Positions 22,720 through 33,593 of a stretch of DNA of 64,000 nucleotides are shown here, in pieces. A model generated the notes under the pieces. It saw nothing but the letters and a program-made list of their open reading frames with translations, was not told the DNA's origin and made no database searches. Origin of the DNA: Ditylenchus dipsaci (Eukaryota > Nematoda > Chromadorea > Rhabditida > Anguinidae); assembly GCA_004194705.1 (NCBI GenBank), contig SADC01000002.1, positions 806,001 to 870,000 on the forward strand. Direction: 5' to 3'. Positions within the stretch are counted from its first letter, which is position 1, and every line of letters begins with the position of its first letter. A program made the position numbers and the translations under genes.

Positions 22720-23242
22720 AGATTATAGTTATGTGGGCTTTGAAAAAAAACCTTACGGGTTTTTTAAATAGACAATCAAAAATATAAGTGTTCATAAATT
22801 TTATTTTTAAAATAAAAAACACATTTTACGCATACTTTAATTTTTGTTGTTTTTTAAAGGTACATTTTGTACAGTTTCTTTGTCAGCCAACCAAGTCTTG
22901 GACTCAAAAACTCGAAAATGTTTGAATTTTGAGTTACTATTTAAAATTTTTAAAGCTTCAAATTAGTATCAAGACAAATATTCAAGTGTTCAAATAAAGG
23001 CCCCTGACAGCTTAAATCCTATTGTGGTGTAGTGAAAAAAAAGAAAAATGAAGCTATGCAAAGCACAAGTCAAACTAAAAAGTGTGACCATCTATCCAAT
23101 TAATTAAAAGTAGCCGTTGCTATGGTTTAGCAAGCAGCAGAAAAGTGTTTTGCATAATAATATTGTCTATTCAAAGTTAGCTCTATTCAATTAAAATTTA
23201 CTCTATTTTTATACAAGGAAACTAAAAAATTAACCGAAAATT

Positions 23243-26200
23243 ATGATTAAAGAAGCGCACGTAGAAGAAGACGACAATTTTTCTGAATACAGTGCCTATC
23301 CCAAATACTACATTAAAGAAAGTGGTTGGAGTAAACTTAAAATCTCTGCAAACTGCTTTAATAAATAGCCCATTTTGTTATAAAGAAAGCAGGGTTCAGT
23401 TTGATATTCGCTACAGAGAACATTTGTATTCAATTATATTTCTATTTCCTTTTGTAAAAAACAAAACTTTAAGGCTGTATTTGACAAACATCAGAATTGT
23501 AGTAAGTTTTTCAACTTTTTCAACTGTGGTATTAAACTACAATAGTGCAACAGTTGTTTCAACAATGTTTGTAAGCTTACTTATCACTGCTTTAACAATC
23601 AATTAAATCATAAATCAATCAAAAATACATAAAAATTCATAAAATTGATCCACAGCTTGAATGCTAGATGACCTTACAGCCGATTATCAGTTACTTTTTA
23701 AGTACTTTCGAACCTCTATTTAACGAAACCCTCGTTTTAAAGAAACTTTCAGAACGATTGTTTTGGTCTTAGACAAATTAAATAGAAACTGACTCTTTAC
23801 ACAAGAACACTCTATTTAACGACACATTTTTCCCGGTCCATACTAGGAAAAAGACCTTCGATTTAAAGACTTGCACCTGATTTTCCTACTCTCAAGTCAA
23901 AAAGGTTATACTTTCAATTCTGTAACTATTGTATTGCTTTAAATATGATTTCTATTGATTAATTGGTATACCAACGACTGGGTACAGTGCCGAATTTGCC
24001 TTGGTCACCTGCCTGTTAATTTTTTTAATCTTTTCGATTATTCGATTTTTACGCACTTAGGCTTAAGCAAGGGTAAGCCAGCGCCCGTTAGGACGCGCTC
24101 AAACATGTGGTTTCAACATACTTTTTAATTTCCCACAAAACCGTATCCGGTCATAATGCGTAATCGGTCGTAAGTCGTCACATTTATTAGATTCTCGGCT
24201 TATCGACACTGATTATAGCAATAAGAACATGACCCTCAAGCAGGCTTCCAAATCAAAATTTTAAGATAAAGGACATTTGGTCAAAAGTGCCATTTTATTC
24301 AGTGCTTGTTGGGCTTTGAGCGCCAAAAATAAAGATTTTGACGTGAGATCTCAAAACTTGTAAAGCTTTGAGGTCCCAAATAAAGGACAAATCTTTAAAT
24401 AAATGCGTTTGGAAGCCCTGCCCTGAAGCCAATCAAAAAGAGTGTCGTTATATTGATAGTTGACTGAGCTGACTGATCAGGTTATGTGTTTAAATAAATC
24501 CTCAATTTGTTGGGAACTGACTAGAATATTCATGAGAAAACTCGATTTAACGACAATTGACATGATTTTCGACTTAACGACTCTCGATTAACGACACTTT
24601 TTTGCCCGTCCCCTGAGTGTCGTTAAATCGAGGTTTGACTGTACACAGTAACTAAATTTTGACAACGAAATCATGTTTAGCGTGCTCGATTTGATTACAA
24701 ACCGCTTTTTTATTCAAAATTGACTGAAAACATTTAATTCTTTTAGAGACAAAAAATATTTGGATTAACGGGTTGAGTAGTGGATTAGCGTGTAAATTTT
24801 AGCGGGTTCTAGATTTTTTGATCCAATTTTTTTTCCGGCTAAATTTTCTGTTTTCGCTAGTTATTTTTATTTAAATAATAGCCAAGATCCTGAGCTACAA
24901 CGTAAAATAGTGCGTTTTTCAAATTTTTTTCTAAACAATTAGTTTTTTTCTATTTTTTTCAAAGAATCAATTAAGACGCCACAAAGATAACAGATGAAAA
25001 ACTAGAATTTTTGTGAATACTGTCTATAAAAACATCAAAGGTTAAAAACCCAATAAATGTGCCGTTCGGCAAGCGGCATCAAGCTACAGTAGAACCTCGA
25101 TATAACGAACCTCTGGGGACGGAAAAAATGTTCGTTATATCGAGGGTTCGTTATATCGAGGTATTGCAACCAAAACTAAATAAAGGGTTCGTTGTATCGA
25201 GGTTTTACTACATTCGCCTAATATTGCGCAAGTAAACGCATGTCGCTCTATCATCAATGCGGTATTTCCTCTGATTATCGCCCTTTTTAATGTGCTCATC
25301 TCTCTTTAGTTCGAACTTATGTTACATTGACACTTTTCTATGCAAAATTTTTGAAAAATGTTAGTCATATAGAAGATTTCGTTATACCAAGGCTATGTTG
25401 CTTGCAAAGTTTTGAAAAAATATTCTTTATATCGAGGTTTCGTTATATCAAGGGTAATCTTGATTATGTTTTAGCCAAATTCAACAAATGGAGCCGAGGG
25501 GCTCGTTATATCGAGGTTCGACTGTATAAGCAATTGCGAGGACAATCAATCTTAACACCAGGTATTTGCATAAGCCGTACTTTTGGCGGCCCGGCCCAGT
25601 TATATTTATATTTTTTTGGCCTAGTCCTGCCCGTCTTCCATATAGTCAACCAATTCCACATAGTCAACACATCTTGTAATGTAAACAAAGTTTTCATTGT
25701 CCATGTAATTTTCATAGTCAACAAATTTTATATAGTTAACTAAATTCTATAGCCAACTAATTTTACATATAGTTAATAGTTTTAGGTGGTCAACATACAT
25801 TAAATAGTTAACCAATATTACAAAGTCAACAAACTTCGGCCTTTAAGCCCGTTCGGCTCTTGCACATGCCTTACACAAGCGAATCAATATGAGAAAAAGT
25901 GAAATCAAATGTTGAATGCAAAATAAAAATAAGCTATTTTTGTGGCACATTTTGTTACTTTAGGAAGAAAGTTGTAGATTTAAATTTTTATTTTTAAGGA
26001 GCTGGCCTTGATTGCTTTATTATTATCGCTTATTTTTTCTACATTTTGCTTCTCTGTTATTGTGATGCACACAGAGCTGAGTGTTCAATTAGCAGTGGTT
26101 GCATTTGCCTTGCCGCATTACTGCACCTCTCTAGCTGCTATTAAAGCAATTATGTGTGCGGATATAAGCGCTTTGAAGTCTTTTTTGGCTTTTCATGTCA

Positions 26201-29200
26201 GTACGAGAAAAGGCAGAAATCAACACTTAATACGGGAAGGCTGATTGGAAAGCCAGCTGGTTCTGGTGCATAATTTCATGAAGAACCCGTTAAATATATA
26301 TTTTGAACATATTTTGACGTGAATAATTTCCAAAGTCTAAGAGCAGTTCTATATTCAAATCGACCATGCTGAACATGAATCTGGTATCAGAATTGCTTAG
26401 TAAAAAAAAAGTTACATGTCAAAATATGTTTTGAAATATTTTTCCAAGTTTTTGAAAATCGTCGCTTTACACTCTAACGACTTTGTTTTTTATACGTTAA
26501 ATCATTTTATACGTTAAAGGACCATTGCCGTCTACGACCACAGAAATTTGGACTTTTTGAATTGGCGGGGGACAGCTAAATTACTGCGAAAATATTTTTT
26601 AAATTTTTTTGTTTGCAAATTAAAATTTTCCAATATTTTGAACAATCTCCTAGTCGAGCCCAACGTTGCTTGACAATGCCAGATCGGACAAGATCTAACA
26701 CAGCCACTGCACTACAACTTACTTATAGTTTTGAAAGACTCGCTTCGACCAATACACATAAATTATAATTTAAAATGAAAATAAATAAATAATTCAAAAA
26801 ATATTTCTGCTTTATATTTCCATAAATATTTCCGTGGCCGTAGACGGAAATGGTACTTTAAATCATTTTATATTGCAGTTTTCCTTGCTTTGATTTATAA
26901 TGGGTTTGCTGTAGATATGGCTCTTTCACACCTAATTTTGCACATTTAAAAATCAACAGCGTGTTTGAAAAAGTGACATGATTGCTTCTTTGGCCAAACA
27001 TTTTACATTTAGTGATTAGAGATGCCTGAACAATACGTCATTAGAAAGCTGTATCTGCAGCTTTCTTACAAGCTATAAAAGTCAAGAATATTTATATATA
27101 ACATTCAAGTAACAGCTTATTTTATGAACAAACCCAAGTCCCACTTAACGCCATTCAGAAATTGTTTAAATCTCAATCAAAACAGGCTTTTTCGAAAAAC
27201 GGTTTTCAGATTCGGGTTCTTCATGAGATTCTGCACCAGAACCAGCTGGCTTCACAATCATTCTTTCGCGTGTTAAAATATTTATTGCTCGATTTCATGA
27301 AATTAGTTTAGGCACTGGCAATACTTGTGGTTTTGTCTTCATTGTCACTTTTGGCTTTTCCTGTTTATATTTCGGACAAAACTGCCTTTTGAAGTTCAGT
27401 CTGACTTATGGTTGCTTGTTTTTACAGCACTCTTCTGTTGTATATCAAAGCTGGTATGGGATGCTGTTTATGAGTCTTAGTAACTATTTTATCAGTATTT
27501 TTCGTCAAACAACTTTTCTGTTTAGTTGGCTTCTAAAGTGCTGGAGGGCAGAGTGTGAGCTGAAAAGTGATCCGCTCAGAACAGCTACTTTCTATAACAT
27601 TGTAGAAAACGATTTAGCCTGGTCCAAACTAGCAAATGACTGCCACAAACATGTTAAGTATGGATTTAAAGTGAGTTTTTTTTTGAAAAAAGGAGCAAGG
27701 TTATGTTTAGTTTGAAGGTATTCCACAATGTTTTTGAAGTAGAGATAAGCAATAAGACTCGTAAAATACATTTTATTGATAAGTCTTGCTTGGATTCATT
27801 TTTATATTATTTCGCACACACTTTGACATGACTTTCGTATTCGGCTAACCAAACAACACATAGAGCCTTCTGCCGTGGCGAGAAAACTATCTTTCCTCTA
27901 AATAGAATTTATCGTGTCAACAATCACAACCTGAAATGACAAATTTGGCATCAAATCAACCGCTCAGTGGCTAAACAGAGAAAAGATCGCGACAATAAAT
28001 CAACAAAAAGTTTCGTTTGGAGCAATTTGAAAATTAACAAAAAACTTGCGCCACCCTGTATTTTGACTCAATCTCAACGCATTCAGATAAACAGGCTGTA
28101 TCAAGAAATCATGCCTTTTAAAGATGGCCATAATTTTTTTCTACGTCGTTTTTCAAAATTCTGTTTTTACAAATCGATTTTTCTCACCGATAATATTTTT
28201 TGATGTATAATGTCAAAAGTAGGATTTTTGCTTGGTCCTTCCTGTGGTTTGGGCTCTGGTTAGTGGATGGCCTCTGAAGTGGCAAGGTCAAAAACACAGG
28301 GCGGACTAAGCGAAAACCGAGTTTTTCACATTACATACCAGAAAATAAGTCAAAATCGATCTGAAAAGCATCCTAGAATAAAGTTATGACCATTTTAACA
28401 AGGCAGAATGTCTGGTTCCACATAAGTTTGCTCTGAATTGCCTTGATCCCCCTGTTGATTTTTTTGAAAAAAAAATAGTTTAAAGTTCTCAAAAACCATT
28501 TTTATACACTTTTTAAACATTTTAATGAAAAACATTTTGGTATAAACACGGTAAAAAGACATTCTGCCTGGTACCTCATGCCGAATTTTCTTCTGGCTCC
28601 TTCACAACGTAAGTGTAAATGTATCTGTAAATGTAAGTGTAAATGTAAGGGGTCTTCACGATGCCAAAAACATTTACACTACATTTACACTTACGCCTTC
28701 ACAATATAAATGTAAACGAAAATTTTTGATTTATCCTCACTTTTATTTCCAAAGGTCAGTTCTTTTGCTTACATACCGATTTTTTGAGTTTTTATGACTA
28801 GCATTGAACTCTCCGTCAATAATAAAGCATTTTCGTATTTTCTAAAAATACTTCAATTCAATTTGCATTTATATTTAGATTCGTATCGTGAAGGGTAAGT
28901 GTAAATGTAAGTGTAAGTATTAATGAAAGTGTAAATGTAAAGTGTCTTCACGATGCAAAAATCATTTACATTCACGTCTTGAAGGAGCCATTCCTAAATA
29001 TCAGAAATGTATAAATTTAGGCTCAGGCTTAGCAAGGATAGACTAGCGTACGTAAGGACAAGCTCAAAAATGTTCCTTGAAGCTTTAAAAAGTACTTAAA
29101 TATAAACTTTTGAGACTTTTGAAAAAAATTTTGCAGAAAAGATTAGGACGAGAATTAAATGTGCCTTGTTCTGGATGAAAAGTGCTTTGTTTTTGGCTCA

Positions 29201-31809
29201 AAAGTGCCTGGTTTTTTCTTTAGTCACAGCAGCAAGTATACTAGCAATTTTTTTTAAAGTGATAACACCATCACGTAGTTCTGCTCTTCTAGTTTCTAAT
29301 AGCGTATTGTTTGTTGCAACATCTTTTAAAATTCAGCACAAAAAGATGAAAGTTTGAATCAAATCATTTTCCGAGTAGCTTATATTTCCAGGCGTTTCTG
29401 CAAGTTTTGAAAGATGTTGCAACAAAGAATACGTTGTTAGAAAGTAGAAAAAAGGGCTACGTGATGCTATTATCATTTTAAAAAAATTGCTAGTATACTT
29501 GCTGATATGACTAAAAGAAAAAAAAACAAGGCACTTTTGAGCCAAAAACAAAGCACTTTTCATCCAGAACAAGGCAGATATAAGATTTATCCAAAAGATT
29601 AACAGAGGAGACTAAGGCAAGTTTTTTTGGGAGGGGTGCGAACACATAAACGAATGTCTTATTACAGCCTGTAAATTAAAGTTTAGTTTGTTTTTTCTAC
29701 CATATTTTGTGATAGCTAGCCTTTCAGGTGTCTTCCATAGTAAATGAGTCTTGTTTCATTCCTTCCAACTATGAAATTACTGGCCACAAAGATAATTTTC
29801 TACCCCTTTGCTCCATTGCCAGCTGGCGCAAAGACCATGTGTACAGAGGCCGAATAATAGGCAGAAGAAATGGCAGAACTATTTCCAGAGTTCATTTTAG
29901 TGGACTGGCTTCTTACAGGAAAATAAGTAGGATCCAGACCTTGCCTGGAACCACAATTAAAGTAAATGATCAGAAACGATTTGTGGTGGAGTCTATTTGC
30001 GTTGATTTCATACGGTCAGCAAGGGTTTTTTTTTAAATGAAAATCGCCAAAAAATTTACTTCTAGAGACTACATTGCAAAGACAGATCAGCTCTCCGGCA
30101 ATTTGTTGCGCAACACAATCAGGCAAAAAGTAGCTGGGTCAAATGAGCAAAGTCCCTTGACTTGCGTAGAGAATGCCTTTTTTCATCACCCTGTTCAATG
30201 CAACCCATGTCTAGGCATAGACTACAGGAAGAGGAGCAATTGTATGCTACTCCCGATGAAAACTACGAAGAATGCTGCTATGAAGTGCCTAAGCAATTTT
30301 GTTAGTTTTTACTTGTAAACAACGTTACTTTCATGGGCACAGTAAAAGGATGAGCCCACCACTCAATTAAACCCTAACTTCCACCACTCGATTGAGCCCT
30401 ACCTTCACCAGAAAAAAGCCCTGAAATTTTAGACATAAAATAACAAATACTCTGTTTTGCGCAACAATCTAGAGCATTTTTCAGAAATAAATAAGCGCTA
30501 AATTTAAAAATTTGGCCACTTTAGAACATGGGGCGGGGGTTGATTGACTGACTTATCTGAACTGAAAGACTTATAGATTCAACCTTCCCGATTTTTCAAC
30601 ACCAAGTTCCGCATCGAAAACTGAGTTACACGGAAAAAGAAGTCAAAATATTGAACTTGAATAGTTTACTGGTTAGCTATGAGCGTTACGAAGTGTGGTG
30701 CCTCCTTGTCTAAGTCTCTCCCCAGAATTTGTCCAGAGGGTGGAGGCGTCGTGTAATGGCAGCACTTTGGCCCGGTAATCCAAAAAGCTGGTTCAATTCC
30801 AGTCACCATCATTTTCTTCTGCACAATCAATCCAATATAACACGAAGTCATGCCAAATACCATATGTAGACGTCACAAAGTGCTGTGCTTCCTTGTCTAA
30901 GTAGATGTCATTGACAATCTAGAACGTTTTGATGAATAAAATAAAGCAATGAACTTATAAATTTGGTCTTTTTGGCTAGGAGAGATTTGGCGAAAACGAA
31001 ATTATCCAAAATGAGATTTGGCAAAGCGAGTTTTGGCAAAACGATGTTCGCAAACACGATTTTGTAGCTAAACAAAGTAGCTGATTAAATCAAGCATGGT
31101 TTTGCAGATGAAAGGTTGGAAATGATAATAATAATTTTTGAACTACCAAGTGCACTATACTCATGCCATCAATCGCTTAGTTAAGCTTGCCAAATATCGC
31201 TTTGCCAAATCTCGTTTTTACCAAATATCGTTTTGCCAAAACATAACACAATAAGTTTGTCAAATATCGTTTTTGCCAAGTCTCCCCTAGCCGTCTTTTT
31301 CTAGAATATTTTTACTTTTAGAGATGAGGTTAAGTTTTCTGGTGGGGTAGGGTTTAATAGACTAGTGGTGGTATCCTTTAACCTAGCCTTTTTATCTTGA
31401 TTCTTTTTCTAACTTTTAGAATTAAGGTAAAAAATGTTGAAGCTTTAAATAGATAAAACCGTTGAATTGAGCTTTCACTATGTTCAATTATATTTTAGTT
31501 GATGACTCGCCGTGTACCGACGTATCCACTTCAGTATTTAGCGGCCACGAAATCAGCAGATTCAAGGATAGATCAGTGTTCTCGCGAATCTTTGAGAGCT
31601 CGGAAGATGAAAAAGAAGAAGAAGAAGAAGAGAAAAAAGTTTTGCCACATCACTACTACAAACTTTCTTCAGCTCGAGAAACGACAGCAAGCCATAGTGG
31701 CTTGAAAGTGCAGAAAAAAAGAAAAGATAAGAAAACTAGAGATTCAACTTATTGTAATATGTCTTTAACTGAAAAGTTGAAGTCAGTCAGCAGTATAAAT
31801 ACTGTTTGA
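23243..31809 (+). CDS. Unrecognised multi-pass membrane protein with long cytosolic tail
   Basis: Five exons at 23243-23570, 25999-26196, 27312-27670, 29728-30300 and 31499-31809 (TGA). Donors are GTAAGC, GTCAGT, GTGAGT and GTTAGT, and all junctions are in phase. The product is about 590 residues. An acidic N-terminus (EEDDNFSEYSAYPKYY) is followed by roughly 5-6 hydrophobic segments between residues 70 and 240, for example ALIALLLSLIFSTFCF, VAFALPHYCTSLAAI and LAILVVLSSLSLLAF. A tail of more than 300 residues follows, with PLRTATFYNIVEND, SWRKDHVYRGRIIGRR, YATPDENYEECCYEV, an SSEDEKEEEEEEKK acidic stretch and a KKRKDKKTR basic stretch. I do not recognise the family; a receptor, channel or scaffold would fit. 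Frame breaks are at about 23318 and 27383, an in-frame TAA next to a T9 run is at 30034-30036, and another break is at about 30180. Introns 1-4 (2.4, 1.1, 2.1 and 1.2 kb) hold repeats. A smaller intron within exon 1 (GTAAGT near 23503) cannot be excluded. Confidence 0.6.
23705..24641. mobile_element. pogo-like TIR element, TTTAACGAC word
   Basis: The right end is GTGTCGTTAAATCGAGGTTT then GACTG, flanked by TA (24642-24643). The left end is degenerate (CTTTCGAACCTCTATTTAAC). The word CTCGATTTAACGAC or its complement recurs at both ends. A CCGGTCC/CCCGTCCCC box sits inside each end (about 23835 and 24605). It lies in intron 1 of the multi-pass gene; no transposase is visible. Confidence 0.65.
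25087..25524. mobile_element. pogo-like TIR element, CGATATAACGA word
   Basis: CAGTAGAACCTCGATATAAC at 25087 pairs with TTATATCGAGGTTCGACTG ending at 25524, flanked by TA (25085-25086 and 25525-25526). The word TTCGTTATATCGAGG recurs about eight times along the 438 bp. CCTCTGGGGACGG follows the left end. It is non-autonomous. Confidence 0.8.
25635..25830. repeat. ATAGTCAAC minisatellite
   Basis: About eight loose tandem units of roughly 24 bp, of the form CATAGTCAACAAATTTTA, with substitutions. It lies in intron 1 of the multi-pass gene. Confidence 0.7.
26242..27260. mobile_element. TIR element with AGCCAGCTGGTTCTGGTGCA ends
   Basis: Arms of about 47 bp: AGCCAGCTGGTTCTGGTGCA ... ATGAAGAACCCG at 26250-26290, mirrored by CGGGTTCTTCATGAGATTCT ... 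CCAGAACCAGCTGGCTT at about 27213-27252. The element nearly fills intron 2 of the multi-pass gene. It contains a CATGCTGAACATGAATCTGG copy (about 26367) and a paired ACGGAAAT/CCGTCTACG segment (about 26530 and 26835). Confidence 0.7.
28600..28992. mobile_element. MITE with GTGTAAATGTAA words
   Basis: CTGGCTCCTTCACAACGTAA at about 28602 is mirrored at about 28972-28990 (TTCACGTCTTGAAGGAGCCA). Both ends carry GTAAGTGTAAATGTAA repeats and CTTCACGATGC. There are two internal inverted copies (28670-28735 and 28885-28960). It lies in intron 3 of the multi-pass gene; no coding. Confidence 0.75.
29160..29580. repeat. Fold-back element, copy 1 (GATAACACCATCACGTAG family)
   Basis: Arms of about 190 bp: TGCCTTGTTCTGGATGAAAA ... 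AAAGTGATAACACCATCACG at 29160-29275, mirrored at about 29455-29578. The two facing open frames with almost the same translation are a result of the palindrome. A related copy lies at 40360-40800. Confidence 0.8.
30737..30810 (+). tRNA. tRNA-like sequence (pseudo-tRNA or SINE head)
   Basis: It has a D-arm-like TGTAATGGCAGCA (as in Gln/Glu tRNAs), a stem-loop TTTGG...CCAAA and a T arm CTGGTTCAATTCCAG with a perfect 4-bp stem. The anticodon loop is abnormal (9 nt, or a mismatch at its base, with no U33) and the acceptor stem is poorly paired. Words GTGCCTCCTTGTCTAAGT and GTGCTTCCTTGTCTAAGT flank it as direct repeats at about 30699 and 30886. It is probably a decayed tRNA or tRNA-derived element rather than a working tRNA. 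Confidence 0.35.
30977..31296. repeat. Fold-back element with GGCTAGG(G)GAGA ends, copy 2
   Basis: GGCTAGGAGAGATTTGGCGA then AAACGAAATT... at 30977 is mirrored by TTTGCCAAGTCTCCCCTAGC at about 31272-31292. Internal tandem words of the form TTTGGCAAAACGA face each other. The ends match the elements at 5985-7120 and 57400-58506. It lies in intron 4 of the multi-pass gene. Confidence 0.75.
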
Positions 31810-32353
31810 TTGTACATCTTATGTAAAAACAGTACGTAAAAATGACTAGTTTGAGCGAAAAGAAAAGAAAGCCGAAGAATACAAACATTCACTCTTTTAA
31901 CGTTCTGCCGTAAAAGTGGCTCTTTTATTACCTTCACCTCCCAATACAGCCCTTATTTCTTGTAAAATTCAAAAGGCAACAATTGAATTCTTTTTTTTTT
32001 TAATTTTTCTGGATTTTTCACTTTGGGGGCAAAGCCAAACCAAAAAAAAGTTGTTCACAGAATCTGTTGACTGTTTTTCGGATAAATCGGGTCGAGAAAC
32101 ATGAATATTCAATCGCTTTTAAAAAAAATTTTAATCTCAAGACAATAAATATTCAAATTGGAGGTGGAGTCAAGTAACGTGTTACCGATCTCGTCAACTT
32201 TTATTATTGATTGATGTGATTCATAACTTAGAAAAAAGAGCAGATTAAAGACTTTCTACTGAGTATCATCGAGGTATTTATGATATATATGTGCAAAAAT
32301 TTTAGATCAAAGAAACATTTGTGTCATTTTTAATAACGTTGTTTATACTTAAA
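31810..32353. other. Non-coding stretch after the multi-pass gene
   Basis: No gene is seen. CCTTCACCTCCCAATACAGC with GGAGGTGGAGTCAAG, and CAAGACAATAAATATTCAAA (32141), are dispersed repeat words found again near 33885, 35310 and 46640. Confidence 0.4.
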
Positions 32354-32635
32354 TATTAGGGTTGGACGCGGTCGGGTACCCGAACGGGAACCGAACCGAA
32401 CCGGAGCTATTTTGGCAAAATTACCCGAACCGAGAACGGGTGTGCAGGAGCCGGAAGAACCGAGAACCGGGTCCAGGAACCGACCGGTTCCGGTTCCAAA
32501 TAAGCATTGGATAGAATTGCTAATTTGAAAGTTTAATTTAAGTTTGAAGTTTAAACTTTGAAAATTTGATTGAAGTTTGTAAGTCGAAAATTGTCTCGAC
32601 AGGATCGTATTGTAAAATGGCACACAGTTGTTGCT

Positions 32636-32857
32636 AGGGTTGTGAAACGAGCATGTGCTCGAGCAGATTGATCAATTTCGAGCATATGCTCGCCCACAGT
32701 CAACCCTTGAAATAGAAACCAGTTTAATTGTACAGTTAACTGTACGGCCACAGTTAACGGTCAAAATATGTCGAGCATATTTCGAATACGCTCGAAAAAA
32801 ACGCAAATGCTCGAGTATATGCTTCAAACCAATCTGCTCGAGCATGTTTACAACCCT
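32636..32857. mobile_element. Nested MITE with AGGGTTGTGAAACGAGCATG ends
   Basis: AGGGTTGTGAAACGAGCATG plus TGCTCGAGCAGATTG at the left is mirrored by CAATCTGCTCGAGCATG plus TTTACAACCCT at the right; the length is about 222 bp. ACAGTTAACTGTACGGCCAC sits at the centre. The terminal AGGGTTG matches the host element, suggesting one family inserted in a relative. Confidence 0.8.
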
Positions 32858-33319
32858 AGTTATTTCTAAGTCATTTGTAAGTGTAGATTGTTGCTAGCAG
32901 GTTGCTAGCAGTGTTGTTATGATTAATTTGCCACTTTTTGTGTTCAGTAAACCGTATCTCGGTTGGTAATTTCATTGGAAATTTCACCAGAAATCAGGGG
33001 GGGCCCCCGGGGGTAAGGAACACACCCTTATTCAGGCTCGTAATGAAAAATTTCGAAAAAAGGAAATTTGGGTAAAAAAGATTTATTTCATTTTATCCAA
33101 TGCTTAATGCGATTTTGAAGCGAAAAAAAAAAGATTTTGACTAAAAACTTCAAAAATAAAAACGATTTTGGGTCCCGAAAAAAAGGACAAATCTTTTAAA
33201 AAGGACGGTAACGAACCTTGCCCTTATTCCATTGAAGGATAGGGCCAGGGTTCAAACTCACAATAAGGGTCTGAATTTTTTCTCATTGGTCTCCCTCGAC
33301 CTTCACGGATCTTGTACAA

Positions 33320-33416
33320 AACCATGTCTATAACGGCACCTCCTGATAACGGCACCTCTCTATAACGGCACCTTGAGGCCGGTCCACAGGGGTGCCAATA
33401 TAGAGAGGTTTGACTG
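33320..33416. mobile_element. pogo-like end, CTATAACGGCACC word
   Basis: Three copies of (C/T)(T/G)ATAACGGCACCT are followed by GAGGCCGGTCCACAGGGG and GTGCCAATATAGAGAGGTTT then GACTG and TA. Only this end is clear. The framework is the same as at 45063-45248. Confidence 0.65.
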
Positions 33417-33593
33417 TATCTCAAATGCAAGGATCTTGATAAGTTCCAAAGCTTCCAAAGTTAAGTTGCCATTACCCGCATACCCGGTCGGGTACCCGAC
33501 CGGTAAAATGCTACCCGAACCGAGAACCGGGTCCGTGAAAAGCGGGTACCCGGGAACCGGGTTGAGCCAAAATACCCGACCGCGTCCAACCCT

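Larger units (their letters stand above)
32358..33593. mobile_element. TIR element with AGGGTTGGACGCGGTCGGGT ends
   Basis: AGGGTTGGACGCGGTCGGGT at 32358 pairs with ACCCGACCGCGTCCAACCCT ending at 33593, with a possible ATT target duplication. Both ends continue into GGTACCCG/AACCGAGAACCGGGTC words. It contains the nested element 32636-32857 and a partial pogo-like end (33330-33416). No transposase frame is visible. Confidence 0.8.

Noticed and set aside
29166..29572. Two facing ORFs starting with almost the same peptide
   Set aside because: They are the two arms of one inverted repeat; neither has splice context, and the family recurs at 40360-40805.
31499..31705. Lysine-run ORF in an alternative frame
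   Set aside because: It overlaps the phase-matched last exon of the multi-pass gene; the EEEEEE frame continues that gene to its stop.
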